From Straminergon stramineum (Eukaryota; Streptophyta; Bryopsida; Hypnales; Calliergonaceae): a DNA stretch of 64,000 nt. The position numbers and the translations under genes were made by a program. Positions 1 through 12,790 of this stretch are shown one piece after another. The stretch is from assembly GCA_963920665.1 (NCBI GenBank), contig OY987265.1, positions 39,499,001-39,563,000 of the forward strand. The letters are read 5' to 3'. The notes beneath the pieces are model-generated. The model searched no databases, had not been told where the DNA came from, and worked only from the letters and a program-made list of their open reading frames with translations. Position 1 is the first letter of the stretch; the number at the start of each line of letters is the position of its first letter.

Positions 1-1396
1 TTTGAAGAATGCACTTCCACTATAGTCAATTGAAAATAATAATTGACATTCATTCATATACATAGACACCTCTACCACCAAAATCAACCTTAAATAGAAC
101 TTATCACTAGATTTCAAGAACAAGTTTATGAGAGTTGAAAAGTATCTTAGACACTTAAAACACTCAAAATTATAATCAATTTTTCAAACCTTAAAGTTTT
201 AATAAAAAAAACTTTTAAAGCTATGATTTAAAGTTTTTAATATAATTGTATTAAAATATCAAAATATTATGAAATGAATTCAAAAACTAAATTATTAAAG
301 TTTGAATATATAGATGAATTAGGATCACTAGATGTCTTGGACAATGTGACTACCTTAAATTAGTCAAATTGTGAGGATCAGGGGCACCAGACATCCCGAA
401 TGGGTGGGTAAACTAGAAAGTTCAATTGGACTCCCCATCCAATGTGACAACTACGAATTTTAGAATGAATATATTTGGTAGAGATGTGCCAATCTTGCCC
501 TTCACTTAATATATTACATTAGGCATCATATAATAACATCTTTTTGATCTTATAGGTTTTGGGGTCCCTTCTACAATGGCATTATAAATAGATTCCATCT
601 ACAATTGAATTGAATATATGGATTGAAGGGACATCATCAATTCTAGAATTTTAACAATGTTGAAGAGTTTTCAATAGCAAATGGGGGCACTATTGACAAT
701 GTGTGGAGGCAAAAAGTCCTAGATCATGACATTTAAAATTGTTTCAATTTGGATCTGAGAAACTATATTATATTTAATTCTTTTATATACCTTGAATTGG
801 ATTTGAATTTCATTGAATATTCTAAATGATCACTATAGCTAAAATAAAATTGTTGAAGAAAGTTGAAGTGATTGTCAATATAATCCTAAAATCAGAAATT
901 TACAATTAGAATAAGGTAATAATAATTAAGTCTAACTACATAGATTCTGACATAATGTTTGAAAACTTTTTTGTTGATGCAAACATAATTGTTTTTAGAA
1001 AACCATATTTAACTACTTGATGATCAACCATTCAAATTTTGAACATTGAATGATTATTAATGAATCCCAAACACAAAATATTGGTTAGTAATGTGTTACA
1101 TCCAACTAGTGGATATGATCAATGGATCATATTTTACAACTTTATGGAAGAAAAAAATCTCAATCATTAAAATGTTCCTTTGAGATGCACTTAGTAACAT
1201 AGACCTCTACATTTTTGAAAATTTGTAGTATCTTTGGCCCTTAAGGGATTCACAACACAATTGATTTCAATCCTAGTAGGATGTGAATATGTGATCAACC
1301 TACAAGGTCTCATAGACAACTTCACTATTAATTGTAAAAACAAAGAATGCTCCCTTGTTGGTCCAATTATAATCAGAATATTTTGGTGACCATCGT
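1..1396. other. AT-rich stretch without recognised feature
   Basis: No frame with recognisable protein similarity, no structured RNA and no clear repeat boundary was seen. Confidence 0.5.
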
Positions 1397-1613
1397 TGTT
1401 GTTATGTGAGCCTAGAATCATGAACATGTGAACATAATAGCCAATACACTTATGTTATAATTGTCTATAAGTCATTAAAACCTTCTATAGTTACAATGTA
1501 TCTATGTTACAAATATCAATGTTATACTACAAGTACCTTCAATAATTGTAGAATATCTTCTTATATATAAACTTTAGCCTCGTAAGCTCACATTTCCATA
1601 CTCATATGCTATC
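1397..1613. mobile_element. TATAAT-rich MITE, family B copy 1 (diverged)
   Basis: The left end reads TTATGTGAGCCTAG. The right end, reversed, reads GCATATGAGTATGG then AAATGTGAGC, matching the GTGAGC-type ends of the copies at 2782, 16770 and 18768. The interior holds short units around ATGTTAC and TATAC, as in the other copies. It has no coding capacity. Confidence 0.45.
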
Positions 1614-2660
1614 TAAAGTTGTTGTTTTGTTGACTACCTTCGTCACAAGGGCCCACATCCTTCCCGGATCAATTTGCTCCATACATCTTGAAGCATTCGG
1701 AGTTTCATATGTAAACTTACATCACGATCCTCTTATGCTTCCAACAAACACGAGATGGAATATGCCATCAATTTTTTAAATCCCAAAATAATAGTACCGT
1801 TAAGTCAATGTACCAACCCCCCAACAAGCTGGCATGATCCCTCTCTCCAATGTTGCCATTCCATCCCTTTTTCTCAAATATCTCCTTACAAAAGTCAGGA
1901 AGCTCACTACTGTAGCCAGTGTTCCAAACTATTTTGTGATGCTGAACTTATAATTTTAACTGAACTTATTAGTTCATGAGCTATGGAGTGTAGAGTTGGG
2001 TCGCTGATGCCGGTGTACTTTACAGACATGACAAAATTCTGTGCGCAAGGCCCCCTGGACGAACACTTGTGCAAACCAGCTACCGGTAGTAGTACCATTC
2101 GAACAAATTGAAAAAAGGAGTATAAGTTATTGCTCCTACAGTAAAGGCTTAGTTGTGAAGTTTTAAATAAGTTTTAAATTTTTTTAAAACCACCTTATGG
2201 ACAATTTCCAGTTGTGAAGCTCTTTTGTTTTTGTTTTTGTTTTTGCGAAGCGGAGTGCCCAAGGTCCTCCACTGAGTGATGATTCCACTGCATGCCTGCT
2301 GTTCACACCACCCACCCCACCCACCCCGCCCCGGGCCTTTGACTCTGACTCCCCCAAAGCCAAGTCAGATTCAGCTTCCTGAGTTCCTGCATGCTGAAGA
2401 AAACAAGGTGTTGTACTGTACTGTTACTGTTACAGTTCTCTATATGATGATTCCGAGGCAGGGATTTTCATTTCATTTATTTCAGGCAGCGCAGGAAGTG
2501 ATAATTACCGGAAGGACGACGAAGCTATTGAGATCCATGGAAGTGGATGAAACTTGCAATTTGAGGATGACATTTTGTTTAGTCATCCAAAATGATGCAC
2601 ATTCAGCCCAAATAGAACAATATTGTGTCAAGATTTGGTAGCAAATTAGTGATTTCATCC
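1614..2660. other. GC-richer island without a recognised gene
   Basis: The island is less AT-rich than its flanks. It contains GTTTTT units near 2223-2245 and a C-rich run of CCACCC-type units near 2308-2335. A 121-codon + strand frame (2276-2641) starts in the C-rich run and looks compositional. It could be a decayed promoter or exon of a lost gene, but nothing in it is diagnostic. Confidence 0.35.
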
Positions 2661-2781
2661 ATTGAAAAGTGAGAATATTTCTTCAAATATTACCTGTAAA
2701 ACAAATTTCATTGCTTTTGAGGGAATATTCACTCAAATCTACCTACCCACCCACCCTAATTCCAAGGGTAAAGCTATCAAC

Positions 2782-3022
2782 GGTGCTAGTATGTGAGCCC
2801 ATGAATGCGAGCTTGTGAGCATTAAGCTTACAGATTAGGTACCTATAATATAGATACCACATACCATAGAAGGTGTATGTATCATAAACACGTATAATAT
2901 GGATATTTATAATATATATAACCTATAATCATAGAAGATTTCTATAGTATATACACCTATAATATAGGGTTGTAGTATCGTAGGCTCATGGGCTCACACT
3001 CCTATGCTCACATAATAGCACC
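2782..3022. mobile_element. TATAAT-rich MITE, family B copy 2
   Basis: Inverted ends are GGTGCTAGTATGTGAGC on the left and GCTCACATAATAGCACC on the right (reversed: GGTGCTATTATGTGAGC). The 241-bp interior repeats an ACCTATAATATAG-like unit and ATCATAGAAG-like units. No open frame spans it. The superfamily is unclear because I could not fix a target duplication. Confidence 0.65.
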
Positions 3023-3235
3023 ACTCTCCATTTTGAGTATCATTGGAAAGCCCTCTACCAAGAGGGGGGCATGGACACAAGAGTGGCATTTGGACCTATG
3101 GTATGTTCAAAAGTTAATGAATTTCAAAGTTTTTATGAATTCAAAATTCAAATATTTCTTTTACTTTTATTTTAGATGTGGCAATGATACATGGCACATT
3201 AGTGATAAGACTAAAATCGCACCCTATACCTAAAA

Positions 3236-3965
3236 TTAGAAAATGGTCTCTTCAACATGTGATGATGAAGAAACAATCTTGGAGATGTACATAGAGTATT
3301 GATGGCAAGTTTTAGGCACAAGGTGCGATTTTGGATGTTGAAGAACTACAATTTTAGAACATCTATAAAAAAAAACTTTGACCCTTTGTAACTTTTGCAT
3401 ATGGTATCCAAATGTCACAATCATTCTTTAGTGTATTAGAACCTCCCATTTTACTTGTCGATAAGAAAATTGGAAAGAATTTGACCAATCTAATAATAGC
3501 ATTTAGGTATAGTAACAAAAAGTGTTGGTTTGGGGGTTCCCACGTTATGACTACTAGGATATAAATTATGAACTAAAATATGATAAGACATAGTTGGATT
3601 AGGATTTTATATACATTGGATGCATCCCAAATTACATCCTATGCCTAAAACCGCCATCATCACTCTGTGTACATCTCCAAAATCAATCTGTATGTATGTT
3701 GAAAAGACAATTTCATACCATCTACCAAAAAATCTTTGACTCTTTTCAACTTTTGCATACAATAAACAAATGTCAAGTTCTTTGGTGCATTAGAACTTCC
3801 TTTTCCTTGCCAACAAGAAAATCTAAAAATTTGATTAGTCTAATACTAGCAACTAGGCACTATAGCAAAAAGTAGTTGTTTGGAGGTACCTACCTTATAA
3901 CTCTTAGGATATACATTATGTACTAAAATATGATACAACAAACAAAATTGGATTGATAATTTAAC
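3236..3965. repeat. tandem direct plus inverted duplication
   Basis: About 3360-3600 and 3725-3960 are diverged direct copies. Both have CTTTGAC...AACTTTTGCATA, then CATTAGAAC, then AGGATATA.ATTATG.ACTAAAATATGATA. In addition, 3236-3330 is the reverse complement of about 3635-3720 (shared GGAGATGTACA.AGAGT and ATGGC..GTTTTAGGCA). The arrangement suggests an old foldback element followed by duplication. Confidence 0.6.
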
Positions 3966-4749
3966 AATTAGCAGAGATGACAAATGAACTCTTGAAGTTT
4001 CTTGCAAGTAAAAATGAGTAGAGAAAATTAGGCATCAAAATTGAAGTATTATTTTTATTTTTTTCATTTAATTTTAATTTTTTGAGATGAGAAAAAACAA
4101 ATGAATTTCTAGGGAACCTAATTTTTAATGTAGATTCAACAAGTAAGAAAACTAAGCTTTATGTTAGATTTGGTGCCCAATTTGGGCAGGAGGAGGAGGA
4201 TGACATCATTTTGTTTTAAAAATTTGCATACTTATTCCCATCCTGACTTGAGGCTCTACTTAAATCTGAAGTCCATGTACAGCTTCCTTGAAAAGAAAAT
4301 TTTAGTTATGGGACTCAAGAGTCTAGCAAAACTACATTGTTAAAAAGCTCAAGACTCTTGGATTAAAAAAATTGTAAGCTTTGTTCTCACACATACATTT
4401 GCCTTATACCCTAAATTTTCTATAAGTGACCCTAGTGCCAGTCAAGTACAAGAACTCATGGTTGCAAATTCTATAAAATGAATAAAAATGAATTGATAGC
4501 CTTTTTCTTTTTAAGTGATAATTTTTGTAGATAAATGATTCAAATTGGAGTGCCATGTGTCACTGTATCCAACTCAACATTAGATAATCTTTTGTCATTA
4601 TTACATACTCCAATTTATAGACTTTCTATGTCAAATACATAGAAAGCACTATATTGCATCCAAAATTGGGCTCTTTTTACCATTAATGGTTATAAGAACA
4701 ACACTTCAAAGTGCCTCAATAACTTTAAGGTTTCAAGAATGGTTATGTT
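3966..4749. other. AT-rich stretch without recognised feature
   Basis: Nothing gene-like or clearly repetitive was seen. Confidence 0.45.
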
Positions 4750-5770
4750 GAAGAAGGATAATGACCGAATTGGAAACTATCCTATTAGTATAATAAGTTC
4801 GTTCCAAGGGAGATTGTCAAGTAGGATAGTTTTATGCTAATAGGTTCTATATCTAAAATCAAATATCTTGACTTATTCAATAACCCAATTTGGAATTCCA
4901 TACCCAAGAACATAACTACAACGACACTGCAAACCCAATTTGGATGTTGACTTAAATTAGTACAAGTCACATTCCATCAAATACACCAATTCAGCTTAAA
5001 TACTCTTTTATTTTTATTTCTGAATTGGTGATAAAATCACCATTACAATCAATATTTTTCTCTTTATTTTCCACTCATTTTCTCATTCTTTTCAACACAC
5101 TTCATTACAAACTTTTTCCAATTGCAAACATCCAACTAGGACATAAACACATAGTCCCAAAACACTCAAACATCATACATCCAATCAAATAACACACACA
5201 CAACCAACTTGGAAACACTTCCAAAACAAAGAAATACACAGCACTACTTGGCTGGGACTCCAACTGGTACTCTCCCCAGTGGGTCCAGACAAATGAAATA
5301 AAAATCAAACCAAATAGGAATTCCAAACTTGGTGGTTACCAATTTGGGAGAGACAACCCAACTACCATCTAACTACCAAATTGGAATAGCACATGCAACT
5401 GCCACACACATAAACAATTCCAAATTGGAATTAACTTCCACATAACCAACTGGACTAGATACTCACCCACATACAATCTGACTTGGACTAAATCAGCACC
5501 CAATTTGGATTATAGATTAGGAAACTTGGAACTTGGCTGGATAGCCGCACCATTCCAATTAGGAAACCACCCATCCAAATCAGCACATACATACTCAACA
5601 TTCATTCAACATCTAGAAACACACCAAATAGAATTCAATTAACCCATTAAAACACAAAATTAAGACAAATAAATCAGAAACAACATGTCAAAAACAATAA
5701 AAGACACATAAAAAAACCAAAAATTTACAAATTTAAATCCTAATCGGCATTCTACAGGTTACTATTTTCA
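4750..5770. repeat. long dispersed repeat, copy 1, rich in CCAA(N)TTGG words
   Basis: This matches 59950-61712 in order: an early block with AGTTCGTTC.AAGGGAG, a block with ACACTACTTGGCT.GGACTC, then CCAAATAGGAATTCCAAA, and an end with AAATTTACAAA...AATCCTAATCGG. It is much shorter than the other copy, so one copy lost or gained internal sequence. It is unusually dense in CCAATTTGG, CCAACTTGG, CCAAATTGG and CCAACTGG words. No coding frame is present. It could be an LTR or other non-coding transposon part. Confidence 0.65.
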
Positions 5771-6305
5771 ATTATAAAATATTGTTGAATCATGTTGGTA
5801 GTCAATATGGGATTCTAGATTTGTCTAGAGTATATTTTTCAGACATGGTCTGAATAAAATATGAAGTTCCAAAGTACCAAAATAGGCTCAAAAATAGGTG
5901 AGACTGAAATTGACCTTAAATTCTTGTGAAAAGAAGCTATACATATTAGTTAAGAATTAATAGGGGTAGTGATAGAATCAAGTTGCAATTAGGTGCATTG
6001 TCTACAGAAAGGACAATTAAAAATCTTGGCAAGTGTATATGGTTTCAAATTTTGTCATAATTTCTTGAATTTTTTTCCTTAAGATAGTTTAATATGATAG
6101 CTTTATGGAAATTCAATTTTCTTTTCAATTTGTGTCTAGGAGAAAAAGTTATGCCATCCAAATAAAAATATAACAAAGTTCACTAAAAAAATACCCTGTG
6201 GAAACTTAGAAAAATTACTTTTTATAATTAGTCACATAATAAAGCATATTTTTCTCTCTATAAGAAGATTATGGAACATTCCATTAGGATCATTGATGTG
6301 AAAAA
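5771..6305. other. AT-rich stretch without recognised feature
   Basis: No gene or clear repeat boundary was seen. Confidence 0.45.
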
Positions 6306-6961
6306 TTAACCCCTAAATGCTCAAGGCCTTTTTTGAGCTTTTAGAAATTTGCTCTAAATTAAATAAAAAGCCAACATTTTGATAAGCTTTGTCAATTTCT
6401 TTTGAAATGTAACCCTACAAATTCAAACTAGATATATTAGAGATCACTTAGGAAAAGATAGCACAACAAAATCAATTATGGATTGAAAGATTATAGTGTT
6501 TGATCATGAGGGTGTTAAAAGTGCAAAAGAGACATGAAGTCTTTCGATCCTCTTTTCACATGTCAAATCTAAAAAGTTTGTCACCAAAAAAACATGAGGT
6601 TAAAGGGCCTAACATGCATAATCCTAATCAATTTATGGTTTCTCAAAATCTACTTTACAATTTTTTTTAAATGAATTTCTAATGTGTATTTTCCTTCAAG
6701 ATCTAGTGTGTTTGAGGCTCATTTTCAAGAGCCCTTAACACTATGGAAAGTCAAGATTGCAATGGGCATCCTTGCACAAAATCTTGAGTAGAAAAATCAT
6801 AATCAATCATTTTCAAGATCAGATTTTTGATGCTTAAACTAGACTTCAAAAAGAAGTTTTTGAAAATACAAACAAATAACAATAGAAACTTGGTTAGATT
6901 TTATTTAACTTCAAAGTCTTGCAAACACTAGATTTTGGTGCCTTAAGCATTTAGGGGTTAA
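6306..6961. mobile_element. TTAA-flanked MITE, CCCCTAAA family, complete copy
   Basis: The left end is TTAACCCCTAAATGCTCAAG. The right end, reversed, is TTAACCCCTAAATGCTTAAG. The TTAA on each side is the presumed target duplication, and the 656-bp interior is non-coding. It carries the GGATTGAAAGATTATA box (6480-6502) shared by other family members. TTAA targets and CCY-starting ends fit piggyBac-type elements; the assignment is inferred because no transposase is present. Confidence 0.8.
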
Positions 6962-7104
6962 GAAGAGTTTTATTTTTTGAACAATCAGACAATCTTCTTG
7001 AATAAGTAATTTAATTATATTTTTTTCCTAACTCAATTTTTAAAACAAACACAATTAGTTTATAAGGTTTCTTTTGAATAACTTAGTAATCTAACCATTA
7101 GGGT

Positions 7105-7906
7105 TTAGTTCCTAAAGGAATGGGGGTGTTTTTAAAGAAAAATTGTTCAAAACTACCATTTTTCAATGCATTGTTCAAAATTGAGAAGAATTTTTTTTTC
7201 AACTTGGATTGTACAAAAGCATATTAGACTATTATAAGAATATATTGGAAAAACTTCAACCCATTTGACAACATGGATTGAAAAATTATGTTGTTTGAAG
7301 TGAGATTTTTTTTCATTCCTCCAAAACAAGGTCAATAGACTCTAAGCTCTTTTGGAGTAAAAACACTAGTCCTTTTGGAATGATTTTTTATGCAATGAGG
7401 AATTTTAAAAAAATCCAAATAGTGAAAAGTTAGAGCCAAAAATTTGGAATATGTAGAAAAAATTTCAACAATCTTGACTTCAAAATTTGCGAGATAATAG
7501 GTCTTGAAGTTAGAATAAATTTTTTTTCCTTAAAACCACCTTGAAATAGGTGATAAAGTTTGACTTCTCTTAGAATGTGATTTGAGAACTAAAATTGTTA
7601 TGTGTTGTTGACAATTTTATGGCATATTTTATTAGTCATGCACATGCCAAGTTCTAAGATTTGATGAATTTTTTAGCAAAAGATGCTCGAAAGATGCCCA
7701 AATTGATCAATCTGCTTTTATTTTTTGGGAGAGTACAAATTTTGTTCTTGGCACTTGATCAAATTTTTTTAAACTCATATGAAGGTGGCAAATTTTTCTA
7801 TCTCGTGTCAAAATTTTGAGAACATCCATTAAAAATTGACTTTGAATTATCCTACTCAAGTGTTCAAGTGCCTATTGATTGGATACTTGGTCTTTAAGGG
7901 GGTGAT
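7105..7906. mobile_element. TTAA-flanked MITE family, decayed copy
   Basis: The left end (TTAG, TTCCTAAAGG) and right end (TTGGTCTTTAAGGGG) align with the copy at 26985-27564, as does the interior, including GGATTGAAAAATTATG.TGTTTGAAGT at 7272-7298. Both TTAA sites have decayed, which suggests an old insertion. Confidence 0.6.
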
Positions 7907-9009
7907 TGCTTCAATTCCATCTTAGATATTAAAAGTTTAGGTTTTCTTTTCATATTGTACCTATTTTTTAACAATTTTTTAAAGAATAAATATCAAATTT
8001 TTTTTAATGTTTTCACTAGTGGAATTTTGGACTTCATACATGAGAGACACTACTTTGGCTCACAAATTAATCTTAGGATATTTAATGCAAATTGTAGGAA
8101 ATTGTGAGTTAGCAAGTAGGAGTAGAGGAAATTAGCCCACAAAAAAGGATTAGTGGATTTTTTGATAGGAAGTAGTGGAAATTCTAGGACAATGGTGTGG
8201 AAGTTATTTGATCCAATTAAGTGATGAATGATCAGGGATTTCTAGAGGGAAAATTAGAATTTAGAAGACTTAGAGGTTTAAATAGGAAACGGGCAATTAT
8301 AAAAATTAGGAAAATGGGGTAATTAATAGAATTGAGGAACAAAATGCTAGAGCTAGGAATTAGCATTGAGAAGTAAAATCAGAAATGGAAATTATAAGTC
8401 TAAAAATGCAAAATACAAAATTAGAAGTAGACAGTCAATTGCTAATGGCATTAGAATAGTAGAGGATAATCTAGACTAATGAGAAATGTCTAGAATTAGT
8501 GTGGGTAATTCAAAGTAGAAATAAATTATTCACATGGATGAATGATAGAGTTGTAGGGAATGTCAAATATGTATTGACAATTGGAATTACGGTTTCTCTC
8601 TCTGTGTTTCTATGCTTAAACTTTCAAGCCTCAAGGTACAATTTTTTGAGTGGGAAAGAAAAAAGGGCACCGGGCATGAGGATTGAGAAAAACAAAAGGC
8701 CTTTTAGTAGAAGATTTGATGACTAGGTTGTCTTTATTTTCTTGAGTTTATTGATGAGAGAGGTGGGGTTAAGATAGGACTAGCAAATTAAGGAGCACAA
8801 CTTCAAGGAAGAAGATTAGGAAGACCATGATGATTTTGGAGATGATTTTTGGTGATTACATGCAAGGCCAAGCCATGCTTCTAACAAGCCTAGGTTCATG
8901 CCATTTTGAGAAATGATGAGGCAGTAGTGGTTGTTTTAATGTCAACACTCTATTGCAAATTTTAATACAAAGGTAGTGACAACCTTTGATTTCTTAAAAG
9001 AAAAATATA
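7907..9009. other. AT-rich stretch without recognised feature
   Basis: The stretch has short A-rich segments and an unremarkable 75-codon frame (8499-8726). No gene is supported. Confidence 0.45.
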
Positions 9010-9287
9010 TATACTACTCCCTCCACTCCAAAATAAGACAATAAGTGTCCGCAATAAAAACTTGTGTTTTTTTTTGGTAGTTTTTTGTTCGTTGTACAAA
9101 GACATTCTTATGCCTAATTTTATTTAGGTTGCCACGAACACATACAATGTTCTTCATTGCTTGTGTTGATATAATATTTGGACCCTTTTGAATTGTGCAT
9201 TTTACAATATGATCAATGAATTTGGTATTAAAAAAACATGAGGTTCCAATGTAGATATTTATTTTGGAACAAAAAGAATACTAATTT
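9010..9287. mobile_element. Stowaway-like (Tc1/mariner) MITE, decayed
   Basis: The left end, TACTACTCCCTCCACTCC followed by AAAATAAG, closely resembles the CTCCCTCCGT..CAAAAT end of plant Stowaway MITEs. The right end, reversed, has TAGTATTCTTTTTGTTCCAA then AATAAATA. TA lies at the outer edge of both ends. The interior is non-coding. Confidence 0.55.
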
Positions 9288-10254
9288 AATTGCATCAACA
9301 CATTGAATGTTAAGTCACTTGAGGCACAATCATAAATCAGTTTGCCAATGATAATGTGTAGTAATCCATGATACAATTTCGATCTAAGTACAAAATGATT
9401 AGCAAACCCAATTTTTCAAAGCCACTCTATTCTATATATATTGTAGCATACACAAAAATTCATTCAAAATGCAACATACAAACACAAATTATGTATTAAA
9501 CAACTACAATGAACTACGATATTGCTTCCCTATTTTAAACAATAAGCAATTGTAAAATTGAGATTACTTGTGTAACTATTTTGCCAACTATTGATTATAA
9601 CACTTTCAAAAGCTACTCCAACAATCACTTTGTGAACTAGTCATCCTTGTACGATGCATCATCGCAAATGATGGATATGGAGGCAACCATTGCATGTTGT
9701 TGTGATGTGGATCATTTGCTAGTTAAAAATACATCATGTATTAAAGCATTTTAGTATTAGTTCTATAGTGGCACATTAGTAAACTCAAAGGTCGATAGGC
9801 AATTACTTTTAATTTAGCTTTTACGTTAGTTTTTATGATTTTATTTTATTTAGTAGGGATAAAAAGTAGTATATAAAGGCAATAAAGGTTGCATTTATAA
9901 TATACTAGGATGAAAAAATAGAATAGAATATGATGAGATATAATAGAATATTGAATGAGAAATATTTGGAAGATCTATGATATATTTTATAAAAATATAT
10001 ATTCAAGGTATTGATTAAAAAATATACAAGCACTATTATAAGCAGAAACTCTATGCCTTTTTGGACCAATAACAAAACTTCACAACACATTGAGGAAAAC
10101 TCAACGTGAAGCATTTGGAGTGGTAGAGTTGTGATTTTGTGTATGTTTTGAAGTTTTTGATGGACCATGAGGGAGATTTTGTGGTGACATTGGAGAACCA
10201 CTAGATGGTCAATTTGGTGGTTGAGCTAAGGTACCTACATGTTGGTATTCTTAA
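9288..10254. other. AT-rich stretch without recognised feature
   Basis: No gene is supported. A 98-codon minus-strand frame at 9905-10201 is hydrophobic, AT-driven and motif-free. Confidence 0.45.
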
Positions 10255-10985
10255 GGATGTTAGAGGCCATTAATTTGGTCATGTGGCAACAACAAGTTGC
10301 TTGGCATGAGGGGGCATTGGCAACAAATGCACTACATTCTAGTGTCAATTAGATGGACCAATTTGATTCGCAAAATGTGTCAAAGTACATTGGATTCTAC
10401 ACATGAGATATGAAATTGAATAGTATTTCTTAGAAAGAGATGGTTGCAAGCTTTGAGCTTATTGTGATTCTAGAATTCCATGAATAAGTGAGGGAATTGT
10501 AAAAGAGAGTAATGGGGACAATTGGCAAGTGTTTGTTTGAATATCGAAGGAGGAGTATTTTATAGAGGATTTAGAGAAGGTGACTAAAAGGACATTCTTA
10601 GAAAAGGTAGTTTACCATGGTAAGGGCCTATCAACAAATGAGTTACTAAGGGAGTTTGAATATCAATATATGCAATTGACAAGGATTGGACATGGAGCTA
10701 GAAGATATAGTTGTTTAGACAAAGCGACCGATCCATGATTGCAAAAGATTTTTGAGTCGCTTCTGGAGGACCAAAATTAGGTGCGTGGTTTGAAATCTGA
10801 TTGGAAGAAGGTTGAAGGGGATGTGTCATTGGTTACTAAAAGACAATGCCAGAGGGATCAGTATACTGTGATTGATACTAAACTAGATGCAATTCCAATG
10901 ACATATTCTTGTGATGAATTGCAATCCCTTCGCAAGTGCTCAAAATTATCACAAAAGATGCAACAAGGAGATAATTGTCTTTAGG
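10255..10985 (+). pseudogene. decayed retrotransposon gag-like segment, + strand copy
   Basis: Joined frames read like a Ty3/gypsy-type capsid: a KRTFLEK...LSTNELLREFEYQY stretch near 10590-10670, then GLKSDWKKVEGDVSLVTKRQ at 10790-10850. Stops and frame changes interrupt it. The first 390 bases are repeated in reverse at 11245-11645. Assignment rests on the general look of plant retroelement gag, with no zinc knuckle or protease in frame. Confidence 0.45.
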
Positions 10986-11244
10986 CTTGCCCATGTTTCG
11001 ATTTTGTTTTTGGATCAAGAGAGAGAACCCTTATCTTCAAGTAGAGCAAACTCCAACTTCAATTTCCATATTTGCACTTACCAATTCATCAATAGCCAAA
11101 TCTTCTTCCTTTGCAAGAAGATGAGAAGGTTTGGAACAAAATAGACTGTCACAAGAGTAAGTTATAGTTAACATTTCAAGTTTAACATTGCTTATTGCAA
11201 ACATCTTTCTACCATCTTAAGTTGACAAACTTTCTCAATAACTC

Positions 11245-11645
11245 ATTTGCAAATAAACCCTTACTAGGGTGCTCAAACCACTCCAAGAATGTCCTTTTAG
11301 TCATCCTCTCCAAATCTTTCATAAAATACATCTCCTTCAATGCTTGAAAAAAATGCTTGCCAACTATCCCCATCACTCCCTTGCAACCCCCTCAATTGCT
11401 CATGGATCTCCAGAATTAGAGTGAGCTCAAAGCTTGCAACCAATTGGAAATCCCATTCAATTCCATCTTTTTTGAGTAGAATCTAATGTACTTTAAAACA
11501 TGTTGCCCATCAAATTGGTCCATCCAATTGACAATAGTATGAAACATTTTTGTTGTCAATTGCCTCTTTCCACACTACAACTTGTTGTTGCTGCATGACT
11601 AAGTCAATCACCTCAAGCATTTTCAAAGTACCAACATCATCACCA
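11245..11645 (-). pseudogene. decayed gag-like segment, inverted partner
   Basis: Its reverse complement matches 10255-10640: GGCAACAACAAGTT, ATGGACCAATTTGAT, GGTTGCAAGCTTTGAGCT, then ACTAAAAGGACATTCTT. Local frames give FELTLILEIHEQLRG and TKRTFLEWFE, with stops between. Together the pair forms an inverted repeat about 600 bases apart, from two insertions or one rearranged element. Confidence 0.5.
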
Positions 11646-12309
11646 ATGGTTAGTATAGAGTTGGGTTCCATTCAAGGGTATTTAGTATCGGTAGGAAGTA
11701 GTGCCGTTCTCATATAGAGAGGAGACTACTTTAGGAATACATAGAGTATCTGGCTATGATTAGGAATAGTTTGCTAGGAAGTTGAGTTGAGATTTCTAGC
11801 CTTCAAGTCTTTGAATCTTCAAACTGCTCTTCATTGGCCTATTCTAAAATGACTCTAAATGGATTTAAAGGTTTGGATAGGTGATAAGAAACCACATGCT
11901 TCAGATAGGTAAAACGGGACAACTGGTCCACGAGTTGAGTTGTCTGAAAGATTGACTCCTAAACTTCAAACCCACAATGACCAACAATTGTGCTTCGCCA
12001 ATGGGAACAACGAAAATAACGACCTTGTGGGTGATCAATTCCTTTTTGTCGTCACAAATACAAAACAAGGTTATTATTGGATACCTACATAACCCGCAAC
12101 AATGTTTACAATGCAAAATTGAAAACAACAAGTCTCCATAATTGTCTAGGAATAACAATAAAAAGACAACGAGCCTCCAAAACTAGCTAAGAACAACAAG
12201 CTACAAGCCACTACACACGAGTTTTTAATCTTCATGTCTTCAAGTCTTCAAGTCTTTAAGCAAAACACAAATTTAAATCCAATCTAAATACATTCTATTC
12301 AAAATGAGA
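11646..12309. other. AT-rich stretch, possibly retroelement interior
   Basis: No gene is recognised. A short TCTTCAAG microrepeat lies at about 12230-12260. Confidence 0.4.
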
Positions 12310-12790
12310 AGACAATAAACCTTCTTTTGTTTTACTACTTATAACTTTTGCAATTTTTCTTCAAACTAAGATATTGATAGCTTTTCAGAAAACTAACAAA
12401 TTCTCCTACCTTCACTAAAATTTTTACTTGCAAGTGATTCTCAAAACAAAATCTATAGCCTTACAAAGTTTTGGGTTTCAAACAATAAAGGCAACAGACC
12501 CTTTACTACTCAAATACTCATATCTTTCTCGACAAAACTCCAACTTCTTCAAATGATGAGTCTTTGGAAAAATTAAAAGAACTTCTCTATTGCACCAAAA
12601 TTTCAAAGAGATAAGCAAAACAAACAAACTTTAGTGGCCACTCGAATCTCTTCTCTTCTTTGTTGGAAGGCATTAGACCCTCCTTCACTCATATGCTTAT
12701 AATTTTTTGCTCCCAACTTCAAATCATACAAAAGAAGTCTCTTTGAAATGTCAATGAGAAAAAGATCATAATCCCAAATTTTCATTCCAA
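12310..12790. repeat. degenerate tandem repeat, period about 178 bp
   Basis: Three diverged units begin near 12313, 12490 and 12669. Each has a short ACC-CTT segment, then TACT(A/C)... with TATAACTTTT-like sequence, then CTTCAAA. Spacings are about 177 and 179 bases. No coding capacity is seen. Confidence 0.4.

Noticed and set aside
2276..2641. 121-codon + strand frame
   Set aside because: Its first part is a translated C-rich microrepeat and the rest has no motif.
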